38,318 bases of DNA from Streptomyces sp. ISL-36 (GCF_018614205.1 NZ_JAGGOS010000006.1:1-38318); one strand, 5' to 3'; positions 1-9,044 are shown, counted from the stretch's first letter. Notes: generated by a model not told the origin, from the letters alone. Made by a program: numbers and translations.

Positions 1-3
1 CCC

Positions 4-783
4 TCAGGAGGCGGCCTCCTGGCGGGCCGCTGTGCGACGGCGGCGCCACACGGCCGTGCCGAACAGGCCGAGGGCCAGGGCCGCGCCCACGCCCGCCGTG
101 GCGGACGCGGCCGTGACCAGGGGTTCCTCGGGGGCGGCGGCCGGGGTGTCGTAGCCGCCGGCCGTGCCCTTGCGGGCATAACCGGAGCCCGGCAGCTTGT
201 CGCCGTACGCCCGGACGACCCGCTCCCGGTAGGCGGCCAGGCTCGTGCCGTTCCTGCCGACCGCGCGCACGGCGTCCTCGTCCAGCGGGAGCACCTTCGC
301 GCCCTTGTGGACGTACCAGGCGTCGATCTGCGGCTCGCGGAAGACGACCCCGCCCGGCAGTGTCCGCGCCCCTTGCGCCGCGTACCGGATCTCGTCGTCG
401 CCGGTGGCGATGTTCACCACCTGCCAGCCGCCGCCCTGTCGCACCGTCCACAGCGAGGCCGTCTGCCCGTCGGAGGCGACCGCCTTGCTGGCGTGGAACT
501 CGACCCGGGCCACCGGCGCGCCCGCCTTCCCCGCCACGAAGTCCGGCGACAGGATCCGTACCGGCACGGACGGACCCTCGACGCGGGGTGCGGCCGCCGC
601 GCGGGCCACGGCCCCGTCGCGGGAGAAGAACCGGGAGAGCGTGTCCAGGGTCGCCGGAGCGGAGGCAGCCTGCTCGGGGCTGGCGGCGGGAGGCGCGTCG
701 GCGGCCCTGGCCGGGACGGAACCGAGGGCGACGAGGGCGAGGGCGGACAGGAGCCCGGCGCTCGCGGCACGTACGTGGGTCAT
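4..783 (-). CDS. Secreted, membrane-anchored protein of unknown function (protease partner)
   Basis: 259 aa. The ATG at 781-783 was chosen because it begins a normal signal peptide (hydrophobic Leu/Ala core, ending near AHA-like PARA-A at about residue 28); the frame stays open upstream only because of GC bias. The mature part is soluble and not recognised. Residues about 215-240 form one membrane helix followed by WRRRRTAARQ, giving a type-I topology with the bulk of the protein outside. There is no LPXTG or LAXTG motif, so it is anchored by the helix and not by sortase. It starts 5 nt after the stop of the papain-like protease gene on the same strand, so the two are almost certainly one transcript. 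An inhibitor, chaperone or anchor for the protease would fit, but that is inference from position only. Confidence 0.8.
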   Translation of the reverse strand: MTHVRAASAGLLSALALVALGSVPARAADAPPAASPEQAASAPATLDTLSRFFSRDGAVARAAAAPRVEGPSVPVRILSPDFVAGKAGAPVARVEFHASKAVASDGQTASLWTVRQGGGWQVVNIATGDDEIRYAAQGARTLPGGVVFREPQIDAWYVHKGAKVLPLDEDAVRAVGRNGTSLAAYRERVVRAYGDKLPGSGYARKGTAGGYDTPAAAPEEPLVTAASATAGVGAALALGLFGTAVWRRRRTAARQEAAS

Positions 784-788
784 CGTCG

Positions 789-1376
789 TCACGCCCCTAT
801 CCGGTAGAGCGAGTGGGTCCACGAGAAGGAGCTGTTGTCCACGTACCAGGCGTGCGAGGCCCAGTTGTAGCGGTTGCTGGAGGGCCAGGGGTCGCCCCAG
901 TAGACCCAGCTCTCGGCGTCGTCGTAGCCGTAGATCACATGCATGTGGCCACCGCCGCTCGACCACTGGATCCGCGTCTCGATCGGGCGGTCGGCGTTGA
1001 TCTCGGTCTGGACGGTGGAGTAGCGCAACCAGCCGGTGACGTACGAGCCGGGGTTGACGCCAGCCCAGCGCAGACCGGTCTGGACGTTGCCGAGCGTGGC
1101 CTGGTTGTTGGGGCAGTCGTAGCCCTGCTGGCGGTTGAAGGCGGCGTTGCAGAACTGGTTCTGGGTGTAGTTCCGGCCGAACCAGGTGGCGATGGTGTTG
1201 CCACCGGCGGCCCAGCACCAGTTGGTCTTCTGCTGCGCCTGCATGGTGATGTTCAGTCGCTTGTAGGCGAGGGCCGACGAGTCCTCGTTCGTGGCGGCGG
1301 TGGCGGTCGAGGTGGTGGGAACGAGGAAGAGGGCGGCAGCGGCGAGTGCCGCGAAGGACAGTTTTCTCCTGCGCAT
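789..1376 (-). CDS. Secreted papain-like cysteine protease (C70/AvrRpt2-like)
   Basis: 195 aa with a signal peptide (RRRK, hydrophobic core, cleavage near TATAA, about residue 28). The catalytic Cys lies in NWCWAAG (Cys54), preceded by MQAQQK, which is the layout of the papain-like family typified by AvrRpt2 (Peptidase_C70). The likely His is in GGGHMHVIYGYDD (144 or 146) and the third residue is Asp162 in YWGDPW. C76 and C88 could form a disulfide in the secreted protein. The start at 1374-1376 is preferred over upstream in-frame codons because it gives the signal peptide. It is the first gene of a two-gene unit with the membrane-anchored protein downstream. The leader lies opposite an unusually G-rich tract (1391-1440). 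The substrate is unknown. Confidence 0.85.
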   Translation of the reverse strand: MRRRKLSFAALAAAALFLVPTTSTATAATNEDSSALAYKRLNITMQAQQKTNWCWAAGGNTIATWFGRNYTQNQFCNAAFNRQQGYDCPNNQATLGNVQTGLRWAGVNPGSYVTGWLRYSTVQTEINADRPIETRIQWSSGGGHMHVIYGYDDAESWVYWGDPWPSSNRYNWASHAWYVDNSSFSWTHSLYRIGA

Positions 1377-1390
1377 CGCGTTCCTCCCGA

Positions 1391-1437
1391 GGCGGGGGGG
1401 TGTGTGGGGATGTGGGGGTGGGGAGTGGGGGTGGAGG
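1391..1437 (+). other. G-run tract, potential G-quadruplex upstream of protease gene
   Basis: The plus strand has five runs of four to seven G within 47 nt, separated by 1-4 nt loops, which satisfies the usual quadruplex pattern. It begins about 15 nt upstream of the start codon of the minus-strand protease gene, so the G-rich strand is the template strand and the mRNA leader would be C-rich. Confidence 0.55.
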
Positions 1438-1630
1438 AGCGCGTCCGGACGCTGCTGTGGAGCATCGAGCGTTGTGGGGAACGGGTCAACACGCTTCAAT
1501 GCGGGGTGACGGCGAGCTGTGAACGGGGTGAGCCGGGTTGTGAACCCGTGCCCGCGCGCCATCTGCGGGCCCTCCCCCGGCGGCACAGCGGTCCGCCACC
1601 TTCGTCGTGAACGTTCACTGAGGAGTCCCC

Positions 1631-2560
1631 GTGGGGCACACCGAGGCCGATCTGGTGCAGTTGCTGCACACCGGACCGTTCCATCTGGCGCTGCGCACGG
1701 CGTTGGCGGTGCGCGGGCTTCCGCTCCAGCGGGTGCAGCACCATCTCGCCCACCGGGGCATCAAGGTCGGTGTGACGAGCCTCAGTTACTGGCAGCAGGG
1801 CGCCCGCCGCCCGCAGCGGCCCGAGTCGATGAAGGCGGTCCGCGCGCTGGAAGAGGTCCTCCAGCTGCCCGGGAACTCACTGATCCGTCTGCTGGGCGAG
1901 GGCTCCGCCGTGCGCGCCGACGTGGAGCGTCCGGCGGGGCGCCCCTACCGCTCGCTGGTCGAGGCGTCGGGCGTCGTGGAGGAGCTGCTCGCCGAGCTGG
2001 AGTCGCCGGTGGACGGCGGCCTCCATACGGTCGGCCATCACGAGCGGGTACGGATCGGGGCGGGGCGGGAGCTCGTGGGGCGCGACTCGCAGCACGTGGT
2101 GCGGGCGCATCGGGACGGGGTCGACCGCTATCTGGCCATCCACCACGGCGACCCGGGCTGCGATCCGGCGCGGGTGGTGGTGCGGGCGACGGAGAACTGC
2201 CGTACGGGACGGGTCCGTTGGCACCACGAGACGGGAGTGCTGATCGCGGAGCTGCTCTTCGACGCGCGGCTGCGGGCCGGGGAGACGTATCTCTTCGGGT
2301 ACGGCTTCGAGGACGGGACGGCCGGTCCGAGCGGGGAGTACGTCCGGGGGTTCAGCTTCGCGGGCGGGCAGTACGTGCTGCAGGTGCGGTTCGACGAGGC
2401 GGCGCTGCCGGTGCGGTGCCGGCGCTTCGCCCAGGCCTCGGCCGGAGCGCCGCGCGGCGGCCGCTCGGATCTGACGCTGAGCGGGCGGCACCGCACGGTG
2501 CATCTGGTGGAGCAGGGGGTACGGCCGGGGCTGCTGGGGATCGACTGGGACTGGGCGTAG
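1631..2560 (+). CDS. Helix-turn-helix (XRE-like) DNA-binding protein
   Basis: 309 aa, GTG start at 1631 with a good ribosome site (GAGGAG about 6 nt upstream). Residues about 15-85 look like an XRE-type helix-turn-helix: LALRTALAVRGLPLQRV, then a linker and TSLSYWQQGARRPQRPES, the usual recognition-helix and conserved arginine layout. This is followed by KAVRALEEVLQLPGNSLIRLLG, as seen in XRE regulators of Streptomyces. The remaining 200 residues form a beta-rich domain with no motif I recognise (YLFGYGFEDGTAGPSGEYVRGF and similar). It is divergent from the protease pair, so regulation of that pair or of itself is possible. A cytoplasmic regulator is likely; the ligand and targets are unknown. 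Confidence 0.75.
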   Translation: MGHTEADLVQLLHTGPFHLALRTALAVRGLPLQRVQHHLAHRGIKVGVTSLSYWQQGARRPQRPESMKAVRALEEVLQLPGNSLIRLLGEGSAVRADVERPAGRPYRSLVEASGVVEELLAELESPVDGGLHTVGHHERVRIGAGRELVGRDSQHVVRAHRDGVDRYLAIHHGDPGCDPARVVVRATENCRTGRVRWHHETGVLIAELLFDARLRAGETYLFGYGFEDGTAGPSGEYVRGFSFAGGQYVLQVRFDEAALPVRCRRFAQASAGAPRGGRSDLTLSGRHRTVHLVEQGVRPGLLGIDWDWA

Positions 2561-2580
2561 CGGCCGGCCGGGCCCGATGG

Positions 2581-2699
2581 GCGAGGCCGACGCGCGAGGT
2601 CGCCGCGCGAGGCCGACGCGCGTAGGCCGCCGCGCGAGGTCGCTGCGCGAGACCGCCGGGCGTAGGCCGCCGCGCGAGGTCGCTGCGCGAGACCACTGG
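2581..2699 (+). repeat. Array of nine 13-14 bp tandem repeats
   Basis: Nine imperfect head-to-tail units start at 2581, 2594, 2607, 2620, 2634, 2647, 2660, 2674 and 2687. All begin GCGAGGYCG or GCGTAGGCCG. Units 4-5 and most of 6 are repeated exactly 40 bp later in units 7-8 and the start of 9 (2620-2654 equals 2660-2694), which shows a higher-order duplication. The array fills the gap between the 3' ends of the HTH gene (plus) and the Rieske gene (minus). No reading frame through it resembles a protein. Confidence 0.8.
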
Positions 2700-2740
2700 G
2701 GGTCCGGTACAGCCGCTCCGCCCGCTCCAGCCCGTACGGC

Positions 2741-3166
2741 TCAGGCCTCGGGACCCGCGACCAGCCGGCCGTTCTCGACACGGACGGGGACCTCGGGCAG
2801 CGGGACGGTCGCCGGGCCCTGGACTGCCTTGCCGGTGGTCACGTCGAAGCGGCTGCCGTGGCAGGGGCAGTTGCCCTCGTTGTTCTCGATCTTGTCCAGG
2901 ACGCAGCCGGCGTGGGTGCACTGGGCGCTGAAGGCCTTGTACTGCCCCTTGGCCGGGCAGCTCACCAGGACCCGCTGCTCGCGGTAGAGCCTGGCGCCGC
3001 CGACCGGCACCTCGTCGGGCGCGCCGAGGGTGACCGGGGCGGTCGGGGTCGGGACCTGGGCATGGCCGAGCTTGGACTCGGTGGAGCAGGCGGCGACACC
3101 CAGCCCGGCGGCGCCGGCGAGGGCGGCGCCTTTCAGTACGGTGCGGCGGGTGGACTGGCCGGACAT
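2741..3166 (-). CDS. Rieske [2Fe-2S] lipoprotein, Tat-type signal
   Basis: 141 aa. The ATG at 3164-3166 gives a twin-arginine-like signal (STRRTVLKG), a hydrophobic stretch and a lipobox (LGVAAC, Cys27), so the protein should be exported folded and lipid-anchored. The Rieske signatures are complete: CTHAGC (Cys83, His85, Cys88) and CPCHGS (Cys100, Cys102, His103). These supply two Cys and two His ligands plus the disulfide pair. The conserved end is GSRFDVTTGKAVQGPATVPLP. The small single-domain form is common in Streptomyces and is not part of a cytochrome bc complex here, since no partner genes lie nearby. It probably transfers electrons at the outer face of the membrane; its partners are unknown. 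Confidence 0.9.
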   Translation of the reverse strand: MSGQSTRRTVLKGAALAGAAGLGVAACSTESKLGHAQVPTPTAPVTLGAPDEVPVGGARLYREQRVLVSCPAKGQYKAFSAQCTHAGCVLDKIENNEGNCPCHGSRFDVTTGKAVQGPATVPLPEVPVRVENGRLVAGPEA

Positions 3167-3344
3167 GAGCGCTCCACGGTCGGATCGGGGCATGAGGTGA
3201 TGAAACGACGATACCGGCGAGCGTTCACGCGCCTTCGTGGGGGCCGGGCGGGCCGGCCGGGCCGGGTGGGCCGGGTGGGCCGGGGGCCCTCGCCGGGGCC
3301 GGTGGGGCTGTGCCGGCCGGTGGGCATGGGTTACGTTCACGGGC

Positions 3345-4235
3345 GTGATCGTCGTCGCCGGTGAGTCCCTGATCGACCTGGTCCCGGACGGGGCCGCCAC
3401 TCCCCTGTCCCCCTTGCTGCCGAGGCCCGGCGGCGGCCCTTACAACACGGCCGTGGCGCTGGGCCGGCTCGGCGCGGAGGTGGCCTTCTGCTCCCGGGTC
3501 TCCACGGACGCCTTCGGCGAGGCGCTGGTCGACGGCCTGCGGGCCTCGGGGGTCCTCGACGGGCTCGTGCAGCGGGGGCCGGAGCCCACCACGCTGGCGG
3601 TCGCCTCGGTGGGGCCGGACGGTTCGGCGCGGTACGGCTTCTATGTGGAGGGCACGGCCGACCGGCTCTTCGCCCTGCCGGAGCGGCTTCCGGAGGAGGT
3701 ACGGGCGCTGGCCTTCGGCACCTGCTCCCTGGCCCTGGAGCCGGGCGCGAGCGCGTACGAGGCGCTGCTCCGACGCGAGTCGGAGCGAGGCGCCTTCACG
3801 CTTCTGGATCCCAACATCCGCCCGGCCCTGATCCCGGACCCGGCCGCGTACCGGGAGCGCTTCACGGCCTGGCTGCCGTACGTGTCCCTGCTGAAGCTCT
3901 CGGAGGAGGACGCGGCCTGGCTGGGCGGCACTCCGGCCGAATGGCTCCAGCACGGGCCGTCGGCGGTGGTCCTGACCCGGGGCGAAGCGGGGCTGACCGT
4001 GTTCACGCCGTCGTACGAGGTGTCGGTTCCGGCGGTACGGGTGGAGGTCGCGGACACCATCGGTGCGGGTGACACGGTGAACGCGGCGCTCCTCCACGGC
4101 CTGGCCGATCGCCCGCCGGCCTCCCTGGACGCCGGGGAGTGGAAGGACCTGCTGGCCTACGCCGCCCGGGCGGCGGCGCTGACGTGCACCCGCGCGGGCG
4201 CGGAGCCGCCGTACGGGCACGAACTGGGCGCCTGA
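3345..4235 (+). CDS. PfkB-family carbohydrate kinase, fructokinase-like
   Basis: 296 aa from the GTG at 3345. That start is chosen because the protein then begins VIVVAGESLIDL, the standard PfkB N-terminus, and because a -10 like TACGTT (3332-3337) lies 7 nt upstream, as for a leaderless mRNA. Family motifs are GGGPYNTAVALGRLG (29-43, sugar-binding signature), DPNIRP (155-160, typical of fructokinases) and DTIGAGDTVNAA (237-248) with catalytic Asp243 and the anion hole. The reaction is ATP-dependent phosphorylation of a sugar, most likely fructose to fructose 6-phosphate, though PfkB substrate calls from sequence are weak. No sugar transporter or regulator gene is adjacent. It converges on uvrA across a strong hairpin. 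Confidence 0.88.
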   Translation: MIVVAGESLIDLVPDGAATPLSPLLPRPGGGPYNTAVALGRLGAEVAFCSRVSTDAFGEALVDGLRASGVLDGLVQRGPEPTTLAVASVGPDGSARYGFYVEGTADRLFALPERLPEEVRALAFGTCSLALEPGASAYEALLRRESERGAFTLLDPNIRPALIPDPAAYRERFTAWLPYVSLLKLSEEDAAWLGGTPAEWLQHGPSAVVLTRGEAGLTVFTPSYEVSVPAVRVEVADTIGAGDTVNAALLHGLADRPPASLDAGEWKDLLAYAARAAALTCTRAGAEPPYGHELGA

Positions 4236-4319
4236 GGGCCCGCTCGGCCCCGGGCGGCCCGGCCCGTCAGATGTGTCGTGTGAGGACCGGGCTCCCCTGC
4301 CCCGTTCGCCGGGCTCGGG

Positions 4320-4370
4320 CGGGCGGGTGGGGTGAGGGCCGCCTCAGGCACCCCCCACCCCACCCACCCG
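4320..4370. terminator. Hairpin between convergent kinase and uvrA genes
   Basis: A 15-bp stem (4320-4334 with 4356-4370) has a single mismatch and a 21-nt loop. It sits between the two 3' ends and could stop transcription from both sides. There is no T-tract, as is usual for Streptomyces terminators. Confidence 0.65.
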
Positions 4371-4376
4371 TCGCCG

Positions 4377-7370
4377 TCACGCCTTGCGTGCCCGAGCGGT
4401 CGCCGCCTTCTTGGCGGGCGCCGCCACCTTCTTGGCGGGCGCCTTGGCCGCGGCCTTCTTCGCCGGTGCCTTACTCGCCGTCCTGGACGCACTCCGCGCC
4501 GCCGGAACGGTCGCGTCGCTGATCCGGTCGGCGCTCAGGATCTCGCGGAGGAACTTGCCCGTGTGGCTCGTCGAGACCGAGGCGACCTCCTCCGGCGTGC
4601 CCTCGGCGATCACCAGACCGCCGCCGCTGCCGCCCTCCGGGCCCATGTCGACGACCCAGTCCGCGGTCTTGATGACATCGAGGTTGTGCTCGATGACGAT
4701 CACCGAGTTGCCCTTGTCGACCAGGTTGGAGAGAACCTTGATCAGCTTCGAGATGTCCTCGAAGTGCAGACCCGTGGTCGGCTCGTCCAGGACGTAGACC
4801 GTACGGCCCGTCGAGCGCTTCTGGAGCTCGGAGGCGAGCTTCACGCGCTGCGCCTCACCGCCCGAGAGCGTCGGCGCGGACTGGCCGAGCCGGACGTACC
4901 CGAGGCCCACCTCGTTGAGCGTGCGCAGGTGGCGGGCGATCGTGGGAACGGCCTCGAAGAAGTCCAGGGCCTCCTCGATCGGCATGTCCAGGACCTCGGC
5001 GATGGACTTGCCCTTGTAGTGGACCTCCAGGGTCTCCCGGTTGTACCGGGCGCCGTGGCAGACCTCGCACGGGACGTAGACGTCCGGCAGGAAGTTCATC
5101 TCGATCTTGATGGTGCCGTCGCCGGAGCAGTTCTCGCAGCGGCCGCCCTTGACGTTGAAGGAGAACCGGCCCGGGAGATAACCACGGACCTTCGCCTCCA
5201 TGGTCTCGGCGAAGAGCTTGCGCACATGGTCGAAGACACCGGTGTACGTCGCCGGGTTCGACCGCGGGGTGCGGCCGATGGGCGACTGGTCGACGTGGAC
5301 GACCTTGTCGACGAGGTCGTCGCCGTCCACGCGCGTGTGGCGCCCGGGCACCGACTTGGCGCCGTTCAGCTCGCGCGCCAGGTGGGTGTAGAGGATGTCG
5401 TTGACCAGGGTCGACTTGCCGGATCCGGAGACACCGGTGACGGCCGTGAGAACGCCCAGCGGGAAGGAGACGTCGATGTCCCGCAGGTTGTTCTCGCGGG
5501 CGCCGTGCACGGTGAGGCGGCGCGAGGGGTCCACGGGGCGGCGGATGTCGGGCGTTGCGATGGCCCTGCGGCCCGACAGGTACTGCCCGGTGATCGACTC
5601 GTCGTTGGCGAGCAGCTCCGCCAGGGAGCCCGAGTGGACGACCTTGCCGCCGTGCTCACCCGCGCCGGGGCCGATGTCGACGACCCAGTCGGCGACCTTG
5701 ATGGTGTCCTCGTCGTGCTCGACGACGATGAGCGTGTTGCCCATGTCCCGGAGCCTGACCAGGGTCTCGATGAGCCGGTGGTTGTCGCGCTGGTGGAGGC
5801 CGATGGACGGCTCGTCCAGGACGTACAGCACGCCGACCAGGCCGGAGCCGATCTGGGTGGCGAGCCGGATGCGCTGGGCCTCGCCGCCGGAGAGGGTGCC
5901 GGCCGCGCGGTTGAGGGAGAGGTAGTCGAGGCCGACGTCGACGAGGAAGCGCAGCCGCTCGTTGACCTCCTTCAGGACCCGCTCGGCGATCTTCTTGTCG
6001 CGGGCGTTGAGCTTCAGACGGCCGAGGAAGTCGGCGCACTCGCTGATCGACATCGCCGCGACCTCGGCGATGGACCGCTCCATGACCGTGACCGCGAGGA
6101 CGATCGGCTTGAGGCGGGTGCCCTCACAGGTGGGGCAGGGCACCTCACGCATGTACCCCTCGAAGCGCTCACGGCTGGAGTCGCTCTCGGCCTCGCTGTG
6201 CCGCCGCTTGACGAAGGAGACGGCGCCCTCGAAGGCCGGGGTGGTGTACGCCCGCTCGCGCCCGTACCGGTTGCGGTAGCGGACCTCGACCTGGGTCTTG
6301 TGGCCGTACATCAGGGCCTTCTTGGCCCTCGCCGGCAGTCCGGCGTACGGGATGTCCGTACGGAAGCCGAGGGCCTGCGACAGCCCGCCGATGAGTCGGC
6401 CGAAGTACTCCCTGGTGTGGCCGTGCGACCAGGGGTGGATGGCGCCCTCGTCCAGGGACTTGTCCTCGTCCGGGACGATCAGCTCGGGATCGACCTCCAT
6501 GCGGGTGCCGATGCCGGTGCAGTCGGGGCAGGCGCCGAAGGGCGAGTTGAAGGAGAAGGAGCGCGGCTCCAGCTCCTCGAAGGAGAGGTCGTCGTACGGG
6601 CAGTAGAGGTGCTCCGAGAACATCCGCTCGCGCTCGGGGTCGTCCTCGGCGAGGTCGACGAAGTCGAGCACGACCATGCCGCCGGAGAGTCCGAGCGCGG
6701 TCTCGACCGAGTCGGTGAGCCGGCGCTTGGCGCTGTCCTTGACGGTGAGGCGGTCGACGACCACCTCGATCGTGTGCTTCTCCTGCTTCTTCAGGGTCGG
6801 CGGCTCGCTGAGCTGAATGGTCTGTCCGTCGACCCGGGCGCGGCTGTAGCCCTTGGTCTGGAGGTCGGCGAAGAGGTCGACGAACTCGCCCTTGCGTTCG
6901 CGCACGAGCGGCGAGAGGACCTGGAACCGGCTGCCCTCGGGCAGCTCGAGGACCCTGTCGACGATGGCCTGGGGCGACTGCCGGGAGATCGGCCTGCGGC
7001 ACTCGGGACAGTGCGGCTTGCCGATGCGGGCGAAGAGGAGGCGGAGGTAGTCGTAGACCTCGGTGATGGTGCCGACCGTGGAGCGCGGGTTGCGCGAGGT
7101 CGACTTCTGGTCGATGGAGACGGCGGGCGAGAGACCCTCGATGAAGTCCACGTCCGGCTTGTCCATCTGACCGAGGAACTGCCGGGCGTACGACGAGAGC
7201 GATTCGACGTACCGGCGCTGCCCCTCGGCGAAGATCGTGTCGAACGCGAGGGAGGACTTGCCCGACCCGGACAGCCCGGTGAAGACGATGAGGGAGTCAC
7301 GCGGGAGGTCGAGCGAGACGTTCTTGAGATTGTGCTCGCGAGCGCCACGAACGATGAGACGGTCGGCCAC
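4377..7370 (-). CDS. uvrA: UvrA, excinuclease ABC subunit A
   Basis: 997 aa. The GTG at 7368-7370 gives the canonical N-terminus [18 protein letters not shown]. UvrA is the damage-recognition ATPase of nucleotide excision repair; a dimer loads UvrB at lesions. Both ABC modules are present: Walker [10 protein letters not shown] (N-terminal) and GVSGSGKST (C-terminal), with the signatures [12 protein letters not shown] and [12 protein letters not shown]. Zinc-binding CPxC-type pairs appear in each half ([28 protein letters not shown] and CEVCHG). The C-terminus carries a Lys/Ala-rich tail ([15 protein letters not shown] and repeats), a frequent Streptomyces addition that may add nonspecific DNA contact. 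uvrB is about 7 kb away and not co-transcribed. I saw no damage-type promoter motif upstream, unlike uvrB; a TATAAG (7493-7498 complement) is the best -10 candidate. Confidence 0.98.
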   Translation of the reverse strand: MADRLIVRGAREHNLKNVSLDLPRDSLIVFTGLSGSGKSSLAFDTIFAEGQRRYVESLSSYARQFLGQMDKPDVDFIEGLSPAVSIDQKSTSRNPRSTVGTITEVYDYLRLLFARIGKPHCPECRRPISRQSPQAIVDRVLELPEGSRFQVLSPLVRERKGEFVDLFADLQTKGYSRARVDGQTIQLSEPPTLKKQEKHTIEVVVDRLTVKDSAKRRLTDSVETALGLSGGMVVLDFVDLAEDDPERERMFSEHLYCPYDDLSFEELEPRSFSFNSPFGACPDCTGIGTRMEVDPELIVPDEDKSLDEGAIHPWSHGHTREYFGRLIGGLSQALGFRTDIPYAGLPARAKKALMYGHKTQVEVRYRNRYGRERAYTTPAFEGAVSFVKRRHSEAESDSSRERFEGYMREVPCPTCEGTRLKPIVLAVTVMERSIAEVAAMSISECADFLGRLKLNARDKKIAERVLKEVNERLRFLVDVGLDYLSLNRAAGTLSGGEAQRIRLATQIGSGLVGVLYVLDEPSIGLHQRDNHRLIETLVRLRDMGNTLIVVEHDEDTIKVADWVVDIGPGAGEHGGKVVHSGSLAELLANDESITGQYLSGRRAIATPDIRRPVDPSRRLTVHGARENNLRDIDVSFPLGVLTAVTGVSGSGKSTLVNDILYTHLARELNGAKSVPGRHTRVDGDDLVDKVVHVDQSPIGRTPRSNPATYTGVFDHVRKLFAETMEAKVRGYLPGRFSFNVKGGRCENCSGDGTIKIEMNFLPDVYVPCEVCHGARYNRETLEVHYKGKSIAEVLDMPIEEALDFFEAVPTIARHLRTLNEVGLGYVRLGQSAPTLSGGEAQRVKLASELQKRSTGRTVYVLDEPTTGLHFEDISKLIKVLSNLVDKGNSVIVIEHNLDVIKTADWVVDMGPEGGSGGGLVIAEGTPEEVASVSTSHTGKFLREILSADRISDATVPAARSASRTASKAPAKKAAAKAPAKKVAAPAKKAATARARKA

Positions 7371-7570
7371 GCCGGTCCGCACCTTTCTTGAGAGAGCGGA
7401 GGCACAGGAGTGCGGGTCACAGATATGCCTGGGGTTGTGCCTGGATGTGCCTGCATACCCAACAACCAAGGATGCCGGATGCTTCCAAGGAGCTTATAGC
7501 ACGCACATTCGATTTCCGGCCGCGCTCGGACCACTTCACCCGAACGAGTGGCGGCGCTAGGGTCGGCACC

Positions 7571-8263
7571 ATGATCGATCCTGTGCGTGACCTGGCCTCT
7601 GTACGCGAAGCGACCGAGCGACTCCTCGACGCGGCCGCCACATGGGACAACGCGGCGATCGCCGAGCCGTCACGGCTTCCCGGCTGGACCCGGGGCCATC
7701 TCCTGGCCCACATCGCCCGCAACGCCGATGCTCTGGTGAACGTTCTCCAGGGGCGGCCCATGTATCCGGACGCCGCGACCCGGGACGCCGACATCGAGCG
7801 CGACGCCCCTCGTCCGCTCGATGTGCAGCTCACCGACGTCCGCGAGAGCGCCGAGCGTTTCCAGGCCGTGGGCCGCGAGCCCGCCGACTGGGACCGGATC
7901 GTGGAGCTCCGCAACGGCGTCACGGACCGGGCGGCGCGGGTGCCCTTCCGCCGCTGGGCGGAGGTGGCCCTGCACCACGTCGACCTGGGGGCCGGCTACG
8001 AGCTGGAGGACCTGCCCGACGACTTCGTCGAGCGGGAGATCGACTTCCTCGTGGAGCGGTTCGCCGGCCACCCGGACGTCCCGCTGACCATGATCCGGTC
8101 CTCCAACGGTGAGCTCTGGACGACCGGCAGCGGCTCCGAGGACGAGGCCGTGCTCGTCACGGGCCCGGCGCCCGAGCTGCTCGGCTGGCTGGCGGGCCGC
8201 CGCGACGGCTCGGCCCTGGAGGTCGAGGGGGCGGGTCCGCTCCCGAAGCTCCCGCCGTTGTAA
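7571..8263 (+). CDS. Maleylpyruvate isomerase family (mycothiol-dependent type) protein
   Basis: 230 aa, ATG at 7571. A -10 like TAGGGT (7558-7563) lies 7 nt before the ATG, so the mRNA is probably leaderless. The N-terminal DinB-like four-helix domain carries the family pattern SRLPGWTRGHLLAHIARNAD with a metal-type His (LLAHIARNAD), and a second His pair lies in RRWAEVALHHVDL. A smaller C-terminal domain follows (about 160-230). Members use mycothiol, the actinobacterial thiol, as cofactor; the best-known enzyme isomerises maleylpyruvate. No aromatic-degradation genes are nearby, so the actual substrate is open and a detoxification role is equally likely. The neighbouring MBL hydrolase starts 35 nt downstream but has its own promoter. 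Confidence 0.85.
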   Translation: MIDPVRDLASVREATERLLDAAATWDNAAIAEPSRLPGWTRGHLLAHIARNADALVNVLQGRPMYPDAATRDADIERDAPRPLDVQLTDVRESAERFQAVGREPADWDRIVELRNGVTDRAARVPFRRWAEVALHHVDLGAGYELEDLPDDFVEREIDFLVERFAGHPDVPLTMIRSSNGELWTTGSGSEDEAVLVTGPAPELLGWLAGRRDGSALEVEGAGPLPKLPPL

Positions 8264-8270
8264 CCGCCCC

Positions 8271-8292
8271 TGTCGGTGCCCGGCGATAGGCT
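8271..8292 (+). promoter_or_regulatory. PafBC-type (RecA-independent) DNA-damage promoter of MBL hydrolase
   Basis: TGTCGGTG (8271-8278), exactly 8 nt, then TAGGCT (8287-8292) matches the actinobacterial TTGTCRGTG-N8-TAnnnT promoter. The -10 ends 6 nt before the ATG, so the transcript would be leaderless. The same layout occurs before uvrB and ogt in this window. Confidence 0.75.
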
Positions 8293-8298
8293 GAGCCC

Positions 8299-8955
8299 AT
8301 GACGTACAGCGGAGCGGTGAAGGTCGGCGGCCCGGCCGATGTCCACGAACTGACGGACCTGATGATCTCCAAGGTCGCGGTCGGCCCGATGGACAACAAC
8401 GCGTATCTGCTGCGCTGCCGGGCGACCGGCGAGCAGCTGCTGATCGACGCGGCGAACGACACCGAGACGCTGCTCACGCTGATCGGCGACGACGGCATCG
8501 CGTCCGTCGTCACCACCCACCGGCACGGCGACCACTGGCAGGCGCTGGCCGAGGTGGTCGCCGCGACCGGGGCGCGGACGTACGCCGGGGCGTACGACGC
8601 GGAGGGCATTCCCGTCACCACCGACGTACCGGTGGAGGACGGCGACACGATCAAGGTCGGCCGGGTCGAGCTGACCGCCCGCCGTCTGGTCGGGCACACG
8701 CCCGGCTCGATCGCCCTGGTCTACGACGACCCGCACGGCCACCCGCACGTCTTCACCGGCGACTGCCTCTTCCCCGGCGGGGTCGGCAACACCTGGAAGG
8801 ACCCGGAGGCCTTCGCGAGCCTGATCCGCGACGTAGAGACCAAGCTCTTCGAGGCGCTGCCCGACGAGACCTGGGTCTACCCCGGCCACGGCAAGGACAC
8901 CACCCTCGGTGACGAGCGGCCACACCTCGCCGAGTGGCACGCGCGCGGCTGGTAG
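8299..8955 (+). CDS. MBL-fold metal-dependent hydrolase
   Basis: 218 aa. The metal-binding motif is TTHRHGDHW (His74, His76, Asp78, His79), followed by VGHTPGS (His133), FTGDCLFPGG (Asp155) and YPGHGKDTT, the full set for a dinuclear zinc or iron site. The fold is glyoxalase II-like; the TPGS and GDCLF motifs resemble hydroxyacylglutathione/mycothiol thioesterase-type proteins, but substrate assignment is not possible from sequence. It is cytoplasmic, with no signal. The gene sits between uvrA and uvrB, an arrangement also known near uvrA in mycobacteria (from memory). Its promoter matches the DNA-damage consensus, which suggests induction with the repair genes. Confidence 0.92.
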   Translation: MTYSGAVKVGGPADVHELTDLMISKVAVGPMDNNAYLLRCRATGEQLLIDAANDTETLLTLIGDDGIASVVTTHRHGDHWQALAEVVAATGARTYAGAYDAEGIPVTTDVPVEDGDTIKVGRVELTARRLVGHTPGSIALVYDDPHGHPHVFTGDCLFPGGVGNTWKDPEAFASLIRDVETKLFEALPDETWVYPGHGKDTTLGDERPHLAEWHARGW

Positions 8956-9044
8956 CGCCGCCGGGACGGACGGTCGCGCGGTCGGCCGCCGCGCGCTTCC
9001 GCACGCCCCCGTAACCCTTGCGGACGCCGGGTAGTTGGCGCGGC

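Noticed and set aside
4332..7391. Very long plus-strand open frame opposite uvrA
   Set aside because: Shadow of the uvrA codon pattern; Val/Asp/Leu-rich sequence with no family motif.
7371..7570. LexA/SOS box before uvrA
   Set aside because: No paired GAAC/GTTC half-sites at proper spacing on either strand.
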